NCBI GenBank assembly: GCA_019454045.1
Contig: SKCR01021130.1
Coordinates: forward strand, 1 to 64,000
DNA: 64,000 nucleotides
From: Zanthoxylum bungeanum
Taxonomy: Eukaryota > Streptophyta > Magnoliopsida > Sapindales > Rutaceae
Reading direction: 5' to 3'
In this document: positions 1 through 11,835 of the stretch, piece by piece
Layout: each line of letters begins with the position of its first letter
Numbering within the stretch: position 1 is the first letter of the stretch
Notes under the pieces: generated by a model
The model's input: the letters and a program-made list of their open reading frames with translations, nothing else
The model's database searches: none
What the model was told of the DNA's origin: nothing
Program-made: the position numbers and the translations under genes

Positions 1-621
1 TATAAACAATTAAGTACATAATTATAGTAGATTATATATATAATTATGTAATGATATCATCTTACTAATTCTGAATAATATCCATTTAAAACTTCATAAT
101 ATGCCATATCCACTTTTTATTTTAATTCATTGTTCAATTTTATTTATTTTGATATCATTTTTTAATCTTTGTATAAATGACAAAATACTGATATTTCACC
201 AATATCATATACGAACCAACGATAAAAAATTTTATTACTATCAAAATAATTAAAAAAAAAAAAAAAAAAAAACTAACAAACTCATTCTAAATGATCAATC
301 AAATATTCAAATAAAAACCACAAATCATCGATCTTCAAACAAAAGCACGGCCGCACGGGCACATGGCTAGTTTATGTTTAAAAGGAAGGGGTGTACGGAG
401 TTTAACACGCATATTCACCAAAACGGTACGTTTTACTGGACCCATTTTGCCCTTAAGAAAACAGAAAAGTCCTTCGACAGGATCCCTGAAATAATGCGAC
501 AGCGTTTAAGGAGCCAAACAATATCTTGCTTTGGCGCGTCAACCGGGAGATCACGCCAGCCATCCGTAGATCTTCCGAGATCGTAGAATCAGAGAAAATA
601 AACAAAAACAAAGCTTTAAGA
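1..621 (+). promoter_or_regulatory. Upstream region and 5' leader of EMC5
   Basis: AT-rich upstream DNA with an A-tract at about 251-270. From about 330 the composition becomes more GC-rich and reads like a 5' untranslated leader running to the ATG at 622. No confident TATA box could be picked, and the short open frames here are not conserved proteins. Confidence 0.45.
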
Positions 622-3600
622 ATGGGTTTAGGTTTCGTTGTTGGAGTACTTGGAGTCGCTATTCTCGCTCATGCCGCTTATTCAACCATTCAATGTAATT
701 TCATATCATCCAACTTTTACGTGTTTATATGTATGTACGTTTTTTGATCGTGGATTGGACAAATTTTGATTTTGATTTTGATTTGGTGGCAGATAGGGGT
801 TTGTTGAAAATTATGGAAGAGGAGTTTTCGAATCCTCCTGTGAATGTGAGTGCTACTGTATTTTATTTTCTTTCTTCAAATTTCTAAGTGTTTTCTTGCT
901 TAAATCTTTTGATTTTCTTTCTGGGTATTCAGGTGGCGATTGAATTGCTTCTAGGGTTAGTATTATGCGTGTGGGCAGCACTGACCGTGCCGGGGAAATT
1001 TCTCTCCATTCATCCTGATTCCGAGGATAATAGGTATGCTGCTTTAATTTTGTTTGATTGAATTCGGATACAATATATTTTGTGTAGTCCAATATATGCA
1101 CCGTCTTGTGTTATGTGCTCATTCTGCAATTTTTTGCAACATAAGCTTAGAAAACTTGCATCTTCGAAACAAAACTGATATAGTAAGACTGTAAACTTTA
1201 TTTGAATTGATAGTTTGACTACTGTTGTTGTAATTAATTGATCTAGATTCTATTCACTTTACATGTGGAAGGAGAATCGGAGATGATATGTTATGTGTGC
1301 AATTTGAGTGAGCGTGTAATGGTTTTTTTTAGGATACTTCGAGGGATCTTATACCTCCTTTAGGGTGATTCGAGGTACCCTAAACCTCCTTGAAACAACA
1401 AAAGTTGCAACCTTAATGATCTTTTCAATGCCTTATTTCATTAATGTAGAGAACTTAAATAGCAGTTACAAGATAAGTGATAATCCTAATTAATGATGAC
1501 TTCTAAATTCAATACTTGTTTTAGGATAACAACCAATCCCATTAACTTATCTCAATGTAATAGATAATGATAGAATCCTAACTTCTACTAATGATTTAAG
1601 ACCTGTAAATATTGGCATCACTAGAATCCTAGCCATACTTACACACCAAGCAAACCTAATCAGCTCCTAACACTTAACTTCAGCCATGCATGTGAATTGA
1701 TATGTTACGCAACCTCATATAGCTATAACACCTCAACTTCTCACATGTGCAGTGCATGACTAGTAGATTCCACAATATGTAGATTCCACAATATGTACAT
1801 ACGTAACATGATATATCTCAGGAAATTCATTCACATGACGATTGATTTCTAAGACCGCTTTCATGATGCTACAATAATGTGTGCTAATATCACTTGTTTA
1901 GTGTATAAACTTGAACAGTGGTGGGATTTCAAAAATATATCCCCTGCATACACAAATTTTATGGTTCTGATCATGCATAGGCTTATCTTATGTGCTTAAT
2001 ATATGAAGTAAAATTAAATATAATTGAATAAACTATCTGTTAATTGTTATGAAGGTATTGGCATATTAATGGTCCATCGTCCATGAGTATGAGGTGCCTA
2101 AATGATGGTGTATGATGCATATTGGTAGGCTGGATGTGACATATGTACCTTGTATGGCTAGATTTGAGTGTGTCCTCCCTTTTTTACCTAGACATATACA
2201 GGCATTTCCATATGAAAGATATTATATAATATTTGTCTCTGGCGATATCTTTTCATATTTGTACGTTTTAACATCACTAGAGACCATAATTATCACAAGC
2301 ATGCCTAGGTGCACCTCTCATGGAGGAGCCACGATGCCTCCCGCCTGGTGGGCCTGGCGATTTGTTGAGTTGCGCGCCTCTATCGCCTAAGCATGGCGAG
2401 CGAGGCGCGGCTCCTTGAAATCATTTTTAATTTTTTTTTAAATACCTCAAACGTGAATAAAATAAATTAATAATAATAAGATAAACCATAAACGGAGACA
2501 TTATAAATTACATACTTAAGAAACAAAACACATGCTACTTTCAAAAAATAAATAATAATAATAAAATAAACTCTCAAAATCTATCTTTGAAGTTTTCTTC
2601 TCTCCCTCTCTCTCTCCTTTGTTGTTTTCTAAGTATTGATCCTCTACGTTTACTTTTCTTTTTAGTTGTTGCCATGTCATCTAAATTTTAATAAATTCTT
2701 GTATTATAAAAATTTAATTAATATTTTAAATTAGTTGGCAAATAGTTAAAACTTAATATTCTATAACATCATAAATAATCCAAATCATATAAATTCAATC
2801 AAAATGTAAAAAAATATAAAACTCAATCAACCATATCAAACATCAAAATCTCTGGTCAATTCATCAAACATCCTTTAATTAAGTGCATAATTAGAGGCCA
2901 AACTCAAAATCCAATCCAAAAACAAAAAAAAAGTAAAACAAAGTTAAAGTTACTAAATCTTTTTTTCATCTTTCTCTAATTCTTCTTTATTCTATTCAAA
3001 CTCATTATCCTTATGTTCTTCATCAGAATCAAAATCTTATTCATCAAGTTCTTTGTATTCAGCATTCCTAGCGCTTTACCGAGGTTGTAATATTTCATCT
3101 GCCCCAGTTGCTTCTCCAACCATCCTATAAGTAAGCCCCGAACCGGGCTGTATTTCATCATCACCTGATTCACCACCCTTAACAATCCATCCTTGTGCAT
3201 TACTAGCATCTTTTGCGAGTAATACATCTAATTTCTTATCTTTCTCCTATTTGTGCTTGTTCTGCAACTTGGCATCAAATGAAACAAAGACTAGATTGTT
3301 TAATCGATTCACATTTAGTCTATTCTTTTTTAATCGTGTGAATTTACATAAATAATTTAAATAAATCAATTAATATTAAATTACTAATAATTAAAAAATA
3401 AAATAATCAAATATTTAACTAATGTTTAATATTTACCCCCTTAAAAGTGCTCCAATTTCGTTCGCACTAGGATAAACTAGTGGTTAATGAAAGTATCATT
3501 TTTTTCATTTTTAGCAAGTTAGGTGTATGATGTCCATATGTACGCCACCATGAAATTACAAATTTACATAAATAATCTAAATGAAATATACTAAATCTTA

Positions 3601-4614
3601 TATAATATGCTAAATAATTCAAATGAGTACTTTATTTTTACCTGGATTAAAAACATCAATAGATACCCGACATGTTTTTGCCGCCACTTCTCTACCAAAA
3701 GCTTCATCTTTTGTTTTAAACGAAGTCAACTCCTCATTTCTCACCTTTCTTTCCATATCAATGTCATTGGGAAAGAAAGCCTCCACAACCGTAAATACCT
3801 CATCCATTACATTCAAACCAAATTCAATGCTTGTATCCTTAGAATAGTAGTAAGGATTTAATAGATAAGCGACACAATGCAATGGAAGAACAAGCCAACC
3901 TTCGATTTTGCTATCAATAATCTCCAAAATTGGCTGATAATTATTCTCAATATTGTTCATTGCCTTTTTTATCTCTTCTTTTACATTCTTTAGCTCTCCA
4001 TATACAAAGCTCATGGATGGCTTTCTATCCCTATCAACTAGTCGAAGGACCCTCACCAAATGTGCAAACACCTTTAAACATTGAGTCACACCCTTCCAAA
4101 AAGAAATACTCATCACCGTGGCAAAGGTCGCTTTTCCCATTTTGTACTAGCAAACATGGTTCGGAGATTTTCTTTTTTCTCCATCAAACTTTGTAAAGTT
4201 AAGAAAGCTGAGGCAAACCTAATTACTCCCGACCTCACTATGTCCATCTATTTTGTAAATAATCTCATCATGGACAAAGGCTTGTGATGGGCATATACAA
4301 AAATGGTGAAACCCTTGGCACTATCAATAGTTTTTCTGTACCTCGACAACTCCATGTCCTAATGTTTTTAAAATATTCAACAAAGAACAAACTAACCTCT
4401 TGCTCTAACCCTATATATTATCTTCCATGACTGGTCAATGGTGGACAACAAGTTTCATGAAAATGCACAGGTCGTAACTCTGTAAATATACATAACAATA
4501 GAATGATGTATGGCAGATAAACCTAGGTTACCAAATTTCTGAGTTGCATGTCTTTGATTTATTGTGTATTGTTGGGAGTCACAATTGTAAAATGACAGCT
4601 AATGTGACTGCAAG

Positions 4615-4656
<42 letters not shown>

Positions 4657-4947
4657 AGTCAGCTTCAGGTCCAGACGTCCAGATCGTCCGGATACGTATT
4701 TTATTCAATAAAGCAACAAGGCTTTATTAATTGACTCATAAAGTAAAGTTTTATTGTTCAAAACACTCATCCGAATCATCCGGACCTGAAGTTTATATAT
4801 ATATATTCTCTTTGGATCACTAACCTAAAGATTTCTATATTCTTTGAATACAGGATGGTTTCTTTGCCAGGCAACTTAGATTTCATGATCTTTAACCATC
4901 GTGGGAAAGCTTTCCCTTCGGAAATAGATATGAAGCTGAAACCCTGA
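622..4947 (+). CDS. EMC5: ER membrane protein complex subunit 5 / membrane magnesium transporter (four exons)
   Basis: Exons read by eye: 622-694, 793-845, 933-1033 and 4854-4947, all with GT..AG introns. Together they give 321 nt, 106 residues plus TGA, close to the length I know for plant EMC5/MMgT proteins. The N-terminus MGLGFVVGVLGVAILAHAAY is the first membrane segment (about residues 3-23). A second hydrophobic segment spans about 43-66 (VAIELLLGLVLCVWAALTVP), followed by the conserved PGKFLSIHP. The last exon gives LPGNLDFMIFNHRGKAFP. Family knowledge: a core subunit of the ER complex that inserts tail-anchored and multipass proteins; animal homologues are also described as Mg2+ transporters. 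The third intron is 3,820 bp and holds an antisense hAT relic, a TA microsatellite and a small inverted-repeat element. All reading frames across the splices are intact, so the gene looks functional. Confidence 0.93.
2290..2412. repeat. GC-rich gaggcg-type repeat fragment in EMC5 intron 3
   Basis: A short GC-rich island in an AT-rich intron, with repeated gcgcct/gaggcg/gcctaggtg words. The same kind of words fill the subterminal parts of the hAT-type MITE at 52,468-53,156. It lies downstream of the hAT transposase relic (in that relic's orientation) and may be the remains of its terminal region. No terminal repeat was identified. Confidence 0.35.
2970..4410 (-). pseudogene. hAT-superfamily transposase relic (DUF659/hAT dimerisation type)
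   Basis: Lies antisense inside EMC5 intron 3. Reading the minus strand from about 4400 downwards gives pieces typical of plant hAT transposases: a stretch ending LQSLMEKKENLRTMFAST, then FWKGVTQCLKVFAHLVRVLR, DRKPSMSFVYGELK and PLHCVAYLLNPYYY (open from 4140 to 3619). An acidic C-terminal tail with GLTYRMVGEATGA-like residues is readable near 3060-3170 and ends about 2976. In this family the region follows the DUF659 catalytic part and leads to the hAT C-terminal dimerisation domain. Stops and frame changes separate the pieces, the N-terminal BED/DUF659 part is not found, and no TIR or TSD was located, so it is dead. Confidence 0.75.
4618..4655. repeat. (TA)n microsatellite
   Basis: About 19 uninterrupted TA units immediately left of a small inverted-repeat element. 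A shorter TA run follows on the other side near 4795-4805. Confidence 0.9.
4656..4797. mobile_element. Small MITE-like inverted-repeat element inserted in TA repeat
   Basis: The left arm contains cttcaggtccagacgtcc. The right arm, read in reverse complement, contains cttcaggtccggatgatt. The arms match over about 10 bp exactly and imperfectly over about 24 bp. TA repeats border both sides, which suits a TA-targeting MITE, but TA duplications cannot be told from the microsatellite. Superfamily not assigned. Confidence 0.5.
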
Positions 4948-6179
4948 GGCAGTTTCTTTTGAGTTTATGCTGAAACATCAGGGGATCTTTTTTCAATTGA
5001 GAGTTTTCATGATTCGAGGAGACCTCTTTCGGATATTTATAAAACTTGAAAAGGCTGAGGGGATATACATTTGGCATTTACCTATTGGCTTAACTATTTT
5101 TAGTTATTAAACTTGTCTTATCCGCTATTTGTTTCCCTTACCTTGTTGTGGTCTCTTTTCAAGCAGTGGACGATTTTTATTTGTTTATTGAAGTCTCATC
5201 AAGATGTTTGTAGAATGATGTTTGCAAATTTTAATGAAATTCAGGTCATTTTAATCTGCATTTTGAATTTGTATCATCCAAATTATGCTTTCGCCAGGAA
5301 CATAATGCCTGATTTCTGGCCAGAAATGTGAACCGTCTTATGGCAGATCTTGCAAGGTGATGCCATAGCAACTGACAACTGTTGTGCCAATAAGTTCCCT
5401 TTGGTATTGAGATTAAAAAAGTATGATAGACAACCGATTATTCCTAAATTAATTTTATTTTATGTTAAAAAATAATAACGGTGTAATTTTTTTAATAATT
5501 TGATAGTAAATAAAAATTATAATATCTTAATTTCTGGCAGATACGTGCATTTTTGCAGCAAAAATAATGCTTTTAGAGCTATTTTCTACACTACAGGCTT
5601 GATATCATCCAACAAACAAAAATTTTAACGCAACCTTCAATGGTCTAAGATCACCAAACAATGCTTAATAAATATATCCACCCAAGGTAAAACTCACAGA
5701 ATAAATTCCAAATTGGGGAATGCAGCAGGAGCTTAATGTAACAGAAATTTACCTGGGCCTGGCATGAGGAAAATGGTTGAACTTACAGGAAGTAAAATAT
5801 TGCAGACAAAAAGTATCCCCCACATTTTCAAGATGGTAAACTGAAATTTAACATTAATACAGCTTAATGTCAACATCTCCAATTACATAAATGAAACTTA
5901 AAAGGAAACACCACAAGAGAACTTTTAACATAACCTTTCCATCACTACAAAAGTTCATCGATGCTACAAATCAACAATCCTCACTTTCCTTTGGAGAAAA
6001 GCCAGGTAGATGACCCTACAAGACCTTCTCAAGGGTGAGACCACATTCAAATCAAAATTACCAAATATCCAAACCATGCTATATTTATACCCAACAAAAT
6101 TTTCCAAAAGAAAAACCAAAAAATAAAACGGACACGGGTTTGGAGATGGGAAAGGCTCGAGAGGAATAGCTCCAAGAAC
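4948..6179. other. Intergenic: EMC5 3' region and SAUR upstream
   Basis: The first 400 bases are probably the 3' untranslated and downstream region of EMC5. The rest, to 6179, precedes the SAUR gene. No conserved ORF, RNA gene or terminal-repeat element was recognised; SAUR promoters commonly carry auxin-response elements, but none was called here. Confidence 0.5.
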
Positions 6180-6545
6180 ATGGATCAGCCGAAAAAGAAA
6201 TGGGGCAGTACTTGCGCAATTTTCAGCATTAAGAGTGCAGTGGAGCAGCTACAGAAACATATTCACTACCATTTCAGGTGCCAAGCAAGAGATAGCAAAA
6301 GTAACAGAATCACAAACAGCTCTAGAACTGTGAAGAAAGGGCATTTCCCAGTAGTTGTGCTCAACAACGGTCAGGCACAGAAATTTTCTGTTCCATTAAG
6401 ATACCACGCATATCCACCCTTTATCAAGTTACTAAATGCAGTAGAACAAGAATTTGGATTCAATCAAAAGGGTGTACTAGTCATCCCATGTGAAGTAAGC
6501 GAGCTGAGAAATATCCTATCGTTCAAGCATATTGGAATTGAGTAA
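6180..6545 (+). CDS. SAUR-family auxin-responsive protein
   Basis: A single uninterrupted frame of 121 residues, intronless as is typical of SAUR genes. The conserved SAUR domain covers about residues 52-113: KKGHFPVVVLNNG, then KFSVPLRYHAYPPFIKLL, EQEFGFNQKGVLVIPCEV and SELRNIL. The FGF..KGVLVIPC block and the VPLRY..PPF block are the diagnostic parts. Known family role: small, rapidly auxin-induced proteins that inhibit PP2C.D phosphatases at the plasma membrane and so activate H+-ATPases and cell expansion. The N-terminal 45 residues are basic and poorly conserved. The first in-frame ATG gives the usual family length. It converges on TAF8, with an 840-bp gap. Which SAUR clade it belongs to cannot be judged here. 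Confidence 0.93.
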   Translation: MDQPKKKWGSTCAIFSIKSAVEQLQKHIHYHFRCQARDSKSNRITNSSRTVKKGHFPVVVLNNGQAQKFSVPLRYHAYPPFIKLLNAVEQEFGFNQKGVLVIPCEVSELRNILSFKHIGIE

Positions 6546-7385
6546 CCACACAAATTCAAATTGGTGAGTACAGCAGATCATTGTATTCATGATAATCATA
6601 TCAAAACACATCTATTAAAAAAAAATTGCAACTATAATGAACAATTCTGTCCGGAAACAAGAAAACTGGTTTCTAATGGTTAGAAGTTCTGCACCTAACT
6701 GATCATACGATATATTGACAACAAGAAGCTAATAGAGCAGAACAAAATTGAGTAACTTTATAAAGGCTTTCAAATAAATAATCCCTCTTAAATTGAGTGC
6801 TATAGGAGTGTAACGGATTCATCCACCAAAAAATACTAAAATGCTTTCATCAATCTTAGGATAATCAAGCAACCTTTCAGTACTGCATGGTCTGAGATTT
6901 TTTCTTCTTTCTATCTTGCCATATTTTTGTTGGCAATAACTTTCTTAATAGTATGTAAAAGTCTGCTTTCAGCTGTCAACTAATTGACATTGATGGTTAA
7001 AAAATGCAAAGAGGCACACATAATATATCCATCTTATCACATAATAAAAAAAAAAAAAAGACATTAGCTGTCAATAGTTGAAGCACAGAATTCAATATAT
7101 CCATACACTACAAGTGTCTGTAAAATTACAACATCAATGGTCAAGAGTAAAAACTTTCATTTTCAAAGAATGAGTCTAGACATGAACAAGAACAACTTGA
7201 AAACAGCACTCACAAACCTATTAAAACTGTTAGCGTGGGAAGGCAAGGGATCCCCAACGGTATTCCCATTAAATCAATATCACAGCAGTAGCATGCTCCC
7301 TAGCAAAAGGGCACCCAAAGCCTTCTGCTAGTGCCATTTCCTAAACTAAAATAACTTCTACTGAGCAGGCAAGTCATTAACTAAT
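6546..7385. other. Intergenic between convergent SAUR and TAF8
   Basis: Holds the 3' untranslated regions of both converging genes. AT-rich, with a 13-A tract near 7048. No further gene or mobile element was recognised. Confidence 0.5.
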
Positions 7386-8504
7386 TTACAACTGAGTGAG
7401 TTCTTGTGGATTTTCTATAGATTGTTTAAGAATGAACTCAGCTCTTCTCTTCCTGTCATCCTTCTCACCATCCCACCCAAATGATGCACTTCTCCCACCA
7501 CCTTTTTTCTGAAGACTTGAATCCAAAAATTCACCCAAATATTTCTTGCCAGTTCGAAATTTTAAATGAACAGCAGGCCTCCTGTCAGGAAGACACTTAT
7601 CACCATCTCCATCGTCACTAAATCCACCACCTTTCACTGCTTCAATAGCAGGAGCAAATGCCTCAATCAAAGACACATTGGTTCCCCCAGACACAACATC
7701 CTTAAGCTTTGCTGGCAAAACAACTGTAGATATATCTTTCTCTCCAGATTGCAATGGCTTAGCAATAAACGGGTTACTGCCAGTTTCAGGCAACTCTTCC
7801 TCCTCGTCATTTGCAGGCCCTGAGGCTGAAGTTCCAGTTTCACCATTACCCACCAATCTCTGCTGCAAACTCAACAACGCCATCTCTGCTTTTCTCCTTT
7901 GCCTTGCTTGTTCAATCTTATCAGCGCGAGGATCCGACTTTCTCTCATTCCACATAGGTGTACAGATATACGTATGTGGATCAGGAAAAGCTGGCAACCA
8001 ATTTGGAATATGCTTCCCAGGTGGTGTTTCATTCATTTCTTCAAAACTTGGTATCAATTTCTGACTCCTAATAACAGGAAACTGTGGGATTGGCTGCGCA
8101 AAAGGGATTTCATCCTTAGACTCCACAAACTCAATTATTTCTCTCACCGTCCCCGACCCCACAAGACATTTACCAATCTCCGACGCACCCATAAACCCCT
8201 TTAACACTTCTAAATCTTCTATTCCACGAATTATATCAAACAAATTACATTGAGTTCTACAGGCTAAGTTAGCTTGAAAGCTAGATGTTTTACCTAAGTC
8301 GCAGATGTATCGAATTGCAATGTCCGAAAGAGCGTCCAATGCTGAGTCTTTGAATCCCTGAAAGCCCACGCTCTCACATATCTGTGCAACCGCCATTTTC
8401 GACACTGCTCGACCGAAGTCTTTGGCCTTAGGTCTTTCTGATGACGTGTCGATTCTGGATTCGCTCTTTGATGTGCTCTCACCACCTCCATTGTTCATGT
8501 TCAA
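7386..8504 (-). CDS. TAF8: Transcription initiation factor TFIID subunit 8
   Basis: A single uninterrupted minus-strand frame of 372 residues. Residues about 30-105 form the histone-fold (bromo-associated) domain, with FGRAVSKMAVAQICESVGFQ, DSALDALSDIAIRYICDLGK and LFDIIRGIEDL. Residues about 163-213 form the TAF8 C-terminal domain, with IPNWLPAFPDPHTY, the hallmark of the family, followed by a basic helix DKIEQARQRRKAEMAL. Known role: in the nucleus TAF8 pairs its histone fold with TAF10 and holds TAF2 in TFIID, helping RNA polymerase II pre-initiation complex assembly. The tail is acidic, then basic. The start chosen is the first ATG, just ahead of a Ser-rich N-terminus and the histone fold. 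It is coding-intact, intronless within the CDS, and divergent from the retroelement region at 10 kb. Confidence 0.95.
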   Translation of the reverse strand: MNMNNGGGESTSKSESRIDTSSERPKAKDFGRAVSKMAVAQICESVGFQGFKDSALDALSDIAIRYICDLGKTSSFQANLACRTQCNLFDIIRGIEDLEVLKGFMGASEIGKCLVGSGTVREIIEFVESKDEIPFAQPIPQFPVIRSQKLIPSFEEMNETPPGKHIPNWLPAFPDPHTYICTPMWNERKSDPRADKIEQARQRRKAEMALLSLQQRLVGNGETGTSASGPANDEEEELPETGSNPFIAKPLQSGEKDISTVVLPAKLKDVVSGGTNVSLIEAFAPAIEAVKGGGFSDDGDGDKCLPDRRPAVHLKFRTGKKYLGEFLDSSLQKKGGGRSASFGWDGEKDDRKRRAEFILKQSIENPQELTQL

Positions 8505-10021
8505 AACCTCATATCAAACCTAGGGTTTTATCCCAGTCTCTCATTATTCACTTCATTAACACCCCACTCTTGGTCGGAATTATTTCAACTGGCACTGCTA
8601 AAAAAACCCCATTTCAAATATCATTTTCCCTTCTCGTTTATCCCGCTTTCTCGGCGAGGAGCAAAATTTTGGAAAACCCTAGAATACTACAAAATTTGAA
8701 AATCTGGCACATCTACTCAGCTAACAAATCATAAAAGAATTTTATCTCGTTTGAATTGAAAACCCTGAAGAGCCAATTTGTTATTCAAAAACAGAGAATC
8801 GATACCTTGAATTGAAGAAAATTGAGCTAAATATTGAGACAAAAAAAAAAACTAATTAAAAACCCTAGATATGAAAAAAAAAATTGACCTAGTGAAAAAG
8901 GAAAAAACAAAAATAAAAAATAAAAAATAAAAAAGGGGGGTTTTGGGGATATGGAGGGAATTTTGAAAAATTGAAAAACAAATTGCAAAACCCAAAAACG
9001 AGGAAGTAGATCGCGTTGGGGAGACGATGAAATGAAGCTTTGGTGGGGTTTATTTATAAGCTTATTTACCTCACTTTTTTACCAGTACTCGCTCGCGTAC
9101 AGAAAGTCTGTACTCGCTGTATTGTGTAATGTAACGGGCCTTGTGACTCACCATTAGCAGCATCAAGAAATATGGGCCAGATTTTGATGCAGCAGTAGTA
9201 CTATTAGCACCCCTCAAAAGCTCCAATGAAACTCTTTTCTTATAATACCCCCATTCAATAAAAATTATATTATTTCTAAATAAACCCCCAGTGTAATTCC
9301 GCTAATACCCTTTATTCTACTTTTAAACCCAACATTGCCTCCTTGTTTTGCTCATCCACATCATACGTCGTGCTTCACTCACTGCAGTCTTCACATTCAA
9401 AAGCCCGTTGTATCACTGTGTTGTTTTGAATCTTTATCCCAATTTAATAGAATCGAATATACTGATATCGGAATCTATCACTATTAATAAAACTATCCGA
9501 TAAATTCGATATACGACTCATTTTATTAAAGACAAATATAATATATATCAAATTTAAAAAAATAAAATTAATTAATATCGTACATTTAATTATAGTTATC
9601 TAGGTAATGCAATTTCTTTAACATTTTTTCAAATTAGCAAATGCGATTTCCAACTTATTTCATTTTATAACTTTTTATTGATAGAGAATAAATCTATTAG
9701 TGCAAGTATAGATTTAGCTAGCTTAGAAATATTTTCATAGTTAACTTAATATAACTTAGAACTCTTGAATTTTTACTAATATATAAGTGAGAGTTAATAA
9801 AAAAATATGGAAAATTCAACATTAATAATTTATTTGAATTAAATACACATTTATTTAAGAAACTTTCAATCATTAATAATATAAGTTTTGAGATTGAAAA
9901 ATGTGAAAAGTTGAAATATTAATAACTCATTTGAAATGGTATGTATTTAATTAATGTATTTTCAATAAGTAATAATTTTGGAAAACGAAAAGTTTGGAGG
10001 ATATGGGAAAATAAAATATTA
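8505..10021 (-). promoter_or_regulatory. TAF8 upstream/leader region and flanking intergenic DNA
   Basis: On the minus strand this is the leader and promoter side of TAF8. 8,830-8,990 is very A-rich on the plus strand (T-rich leader on the coding strand), and a leader intron is possible but not proven. A drop to very AT-rich DNA occurs beyond about 9,420. No ORF was recognised. Confidence 0.4.
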
Positions 10022-10026
10022 GTGGT

Positions 10027-10658
10027 TGTAGACGCTGGTTTTCGCCCGAGGCCTACAATCGAGATTTCGTGAGAGAGGGGCATTGGCGTTCCTGCAAAAC
10101 AAAGAAAGTAGGGTGAGCGTGGAGGGTCTACCCACCGGTGTGGTGGATGTCGTAGGCACTCTGACGCCCAAGTCAGTGATGGAAATATGAAAGTAGTAGG
10201 TGGGGCTCAAGGTTAGATGCTACCTTGAACTTCGTAGGATGCCGTGAGGGCGGAAGGTTGATGATTATTCGGATTATGGAGTGAATGTTCTAAGGCTATG
10301 AGTATGAGAGCTCCCCTTCTCCCTAGACCTTCTTCGTTTATATACATGGCGTTAAGGGAGCATGTGCATTTACTGCTCTTTGATTACTTGTCTGTTGGGA
10401 GTCAGTTACGATTGACTTTATGAGGGGTATTTAGTGCATCTACCTGTTTGTAGGCTGGAACGGCTGGTTCTTGTTTATGAGGCTGGGCATTAAGTGGACT
10501 GGCCTTTGGATGGTCATTTGGTCACATGTGTTGAAACTCATTGGGCTTGGGCCTGTATTACGCCTTTGGGGTCTGGTTATAGGGTTTCAGGGGTGCATCC
10601 AGTAGTGGGCCTGAAGTGAAAGGTCGAAATTACCCTTGGACCAAATTTGGCCCATACA
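10027..10658 (-). repeat. LTR (3' LTR in element orientation)
   Basis: 632 bp, starting tgtagacgctgg and ending cccataca on the plus strand. It contains a TATA-like tttatata (10,337-10,344; minus strand tatataaa) placed as an LTR promoter would be for minus-strand transcription. Confidence 0.92.
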
Positions 10659-10774
10659 GTTTGTCCCCTACTCTCTAAGTCAATGAGTTATTGGCTTGGA
10701 GAGTACTTGACGCTTGTGTCGCTTGGGATGAGGCCTTGGTATGTAGGTATACCCGAGCGTTGATGCTACCTACT

Positions 10775-11145
10775 GATTGGACCAAACGAATGTGTAGTTA
10801 TGAATTTGACTCTACAAGAGCCATTGAGGAAGTACCCGGTCGACCGAACCAGATGATGGTCAGGATAATGAACTTGACTCTACCAGAGCCATTGGGGAAA
10901 TACCCAGTCGACCGAACCGGATGATGATCGGGATAATGAACTTGACTCTACCAGAATAATTGGGGAAGTACTCAGTCGACCGAACCAGATGATGGTCGGG
11001 ATAATAAACTTGACTCTACCAGAGTAATTAGGGTAGTACCCAGTTGACCGAACCAGATGATGGTCAGGATAATGAACTTGACTCTACCAGAGTAATTGGG
11101 GAAGTACCCAGTCGACCGAACCAGATGATGATCGGGATACAAGTC
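10775..11145. repeat. 68-bp tandem array inside the LTR element
   Basis: About five copies of a unit containing gaccgaaccagatgatgg; the aacc landmark recurs at 10,847, 10,915 and 10,983, a period of 68. Units differ by point changes. Confidence 0.85.
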
Positions 11146-11835
11146 ATACGACATGTGTAACCATGTCAATAAACGAGGCCTGATTTGAGTCCATGGGGAT
11201 GTCCCCGGTCGACTGGACTTGATGAGGCCAGGAAGATATAAGTCATACGACATGTGTAATCCATGTCTATAACTAGAATCGACATGAGTCCATGGGGATG
11301 TCCCCGGTCGACTGGACTTGATGAGACCGGGTAGATATAAGTTATACGACATGTGTAATCCATGTCTACAAATAGACTCGACATGAGTCCATGGGGATGT
11401 CCCCGGTCGACTGGACTTGATGAGACCAGGTAGATATAAGTTATACGACATGTGTAATCCATGTCTACAACTAGACTCGACATAAGTCCATGTGGGATGT
11501 CCCCGGTCGACTGGACTTGATGAGACCAGATAGATATAAGTTATACGACATGTGTAATCCATGTCTACAACTAGACTCGACATGAGTCCATGGGGATGTC
11601 CCCGGTCGACTGGACTTGATGAGACCAGGTAGATATAAGTTATACGACATGTGTAATCCATGTCTACAACTAGACTCGACATGAGTCCATGGGGGATGTC
11701 CCCGGTCGACTGGACTTGATGAGACCAGGTAGATATAAGTTATACGACATGTGTAATCCATGTCTACAACTAGACTCGACATGAGTCCATGGGGGATGTC
11801 CCCTGTCGACTGGACTTGATGAGACCAGGAAGACA
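11146..11835. repeat. 99-bp tandem array inside the LTR element
   Basis: Seven copies; gtccatgg recurs at about 11,189, 11,288, 11,387, 11,486, 11,586, 11,685 and 11,785. Because the period is 99 (divisible by 3) except for a few 1-nt shifts, long repetitive open frames appear on the minus strand; they are not taken as a protein. Confidence 0.9.

Noticed and set aside
7566..8204. Plus-strand frames opposite TAF8
   Set aside because: Shadows of a strongly supported minus-strand gene.
10775..11835. CRISPR-like regular repeats
   Set aside because: Head-to-tail repeats without unique spacers, in a plant LTR element.
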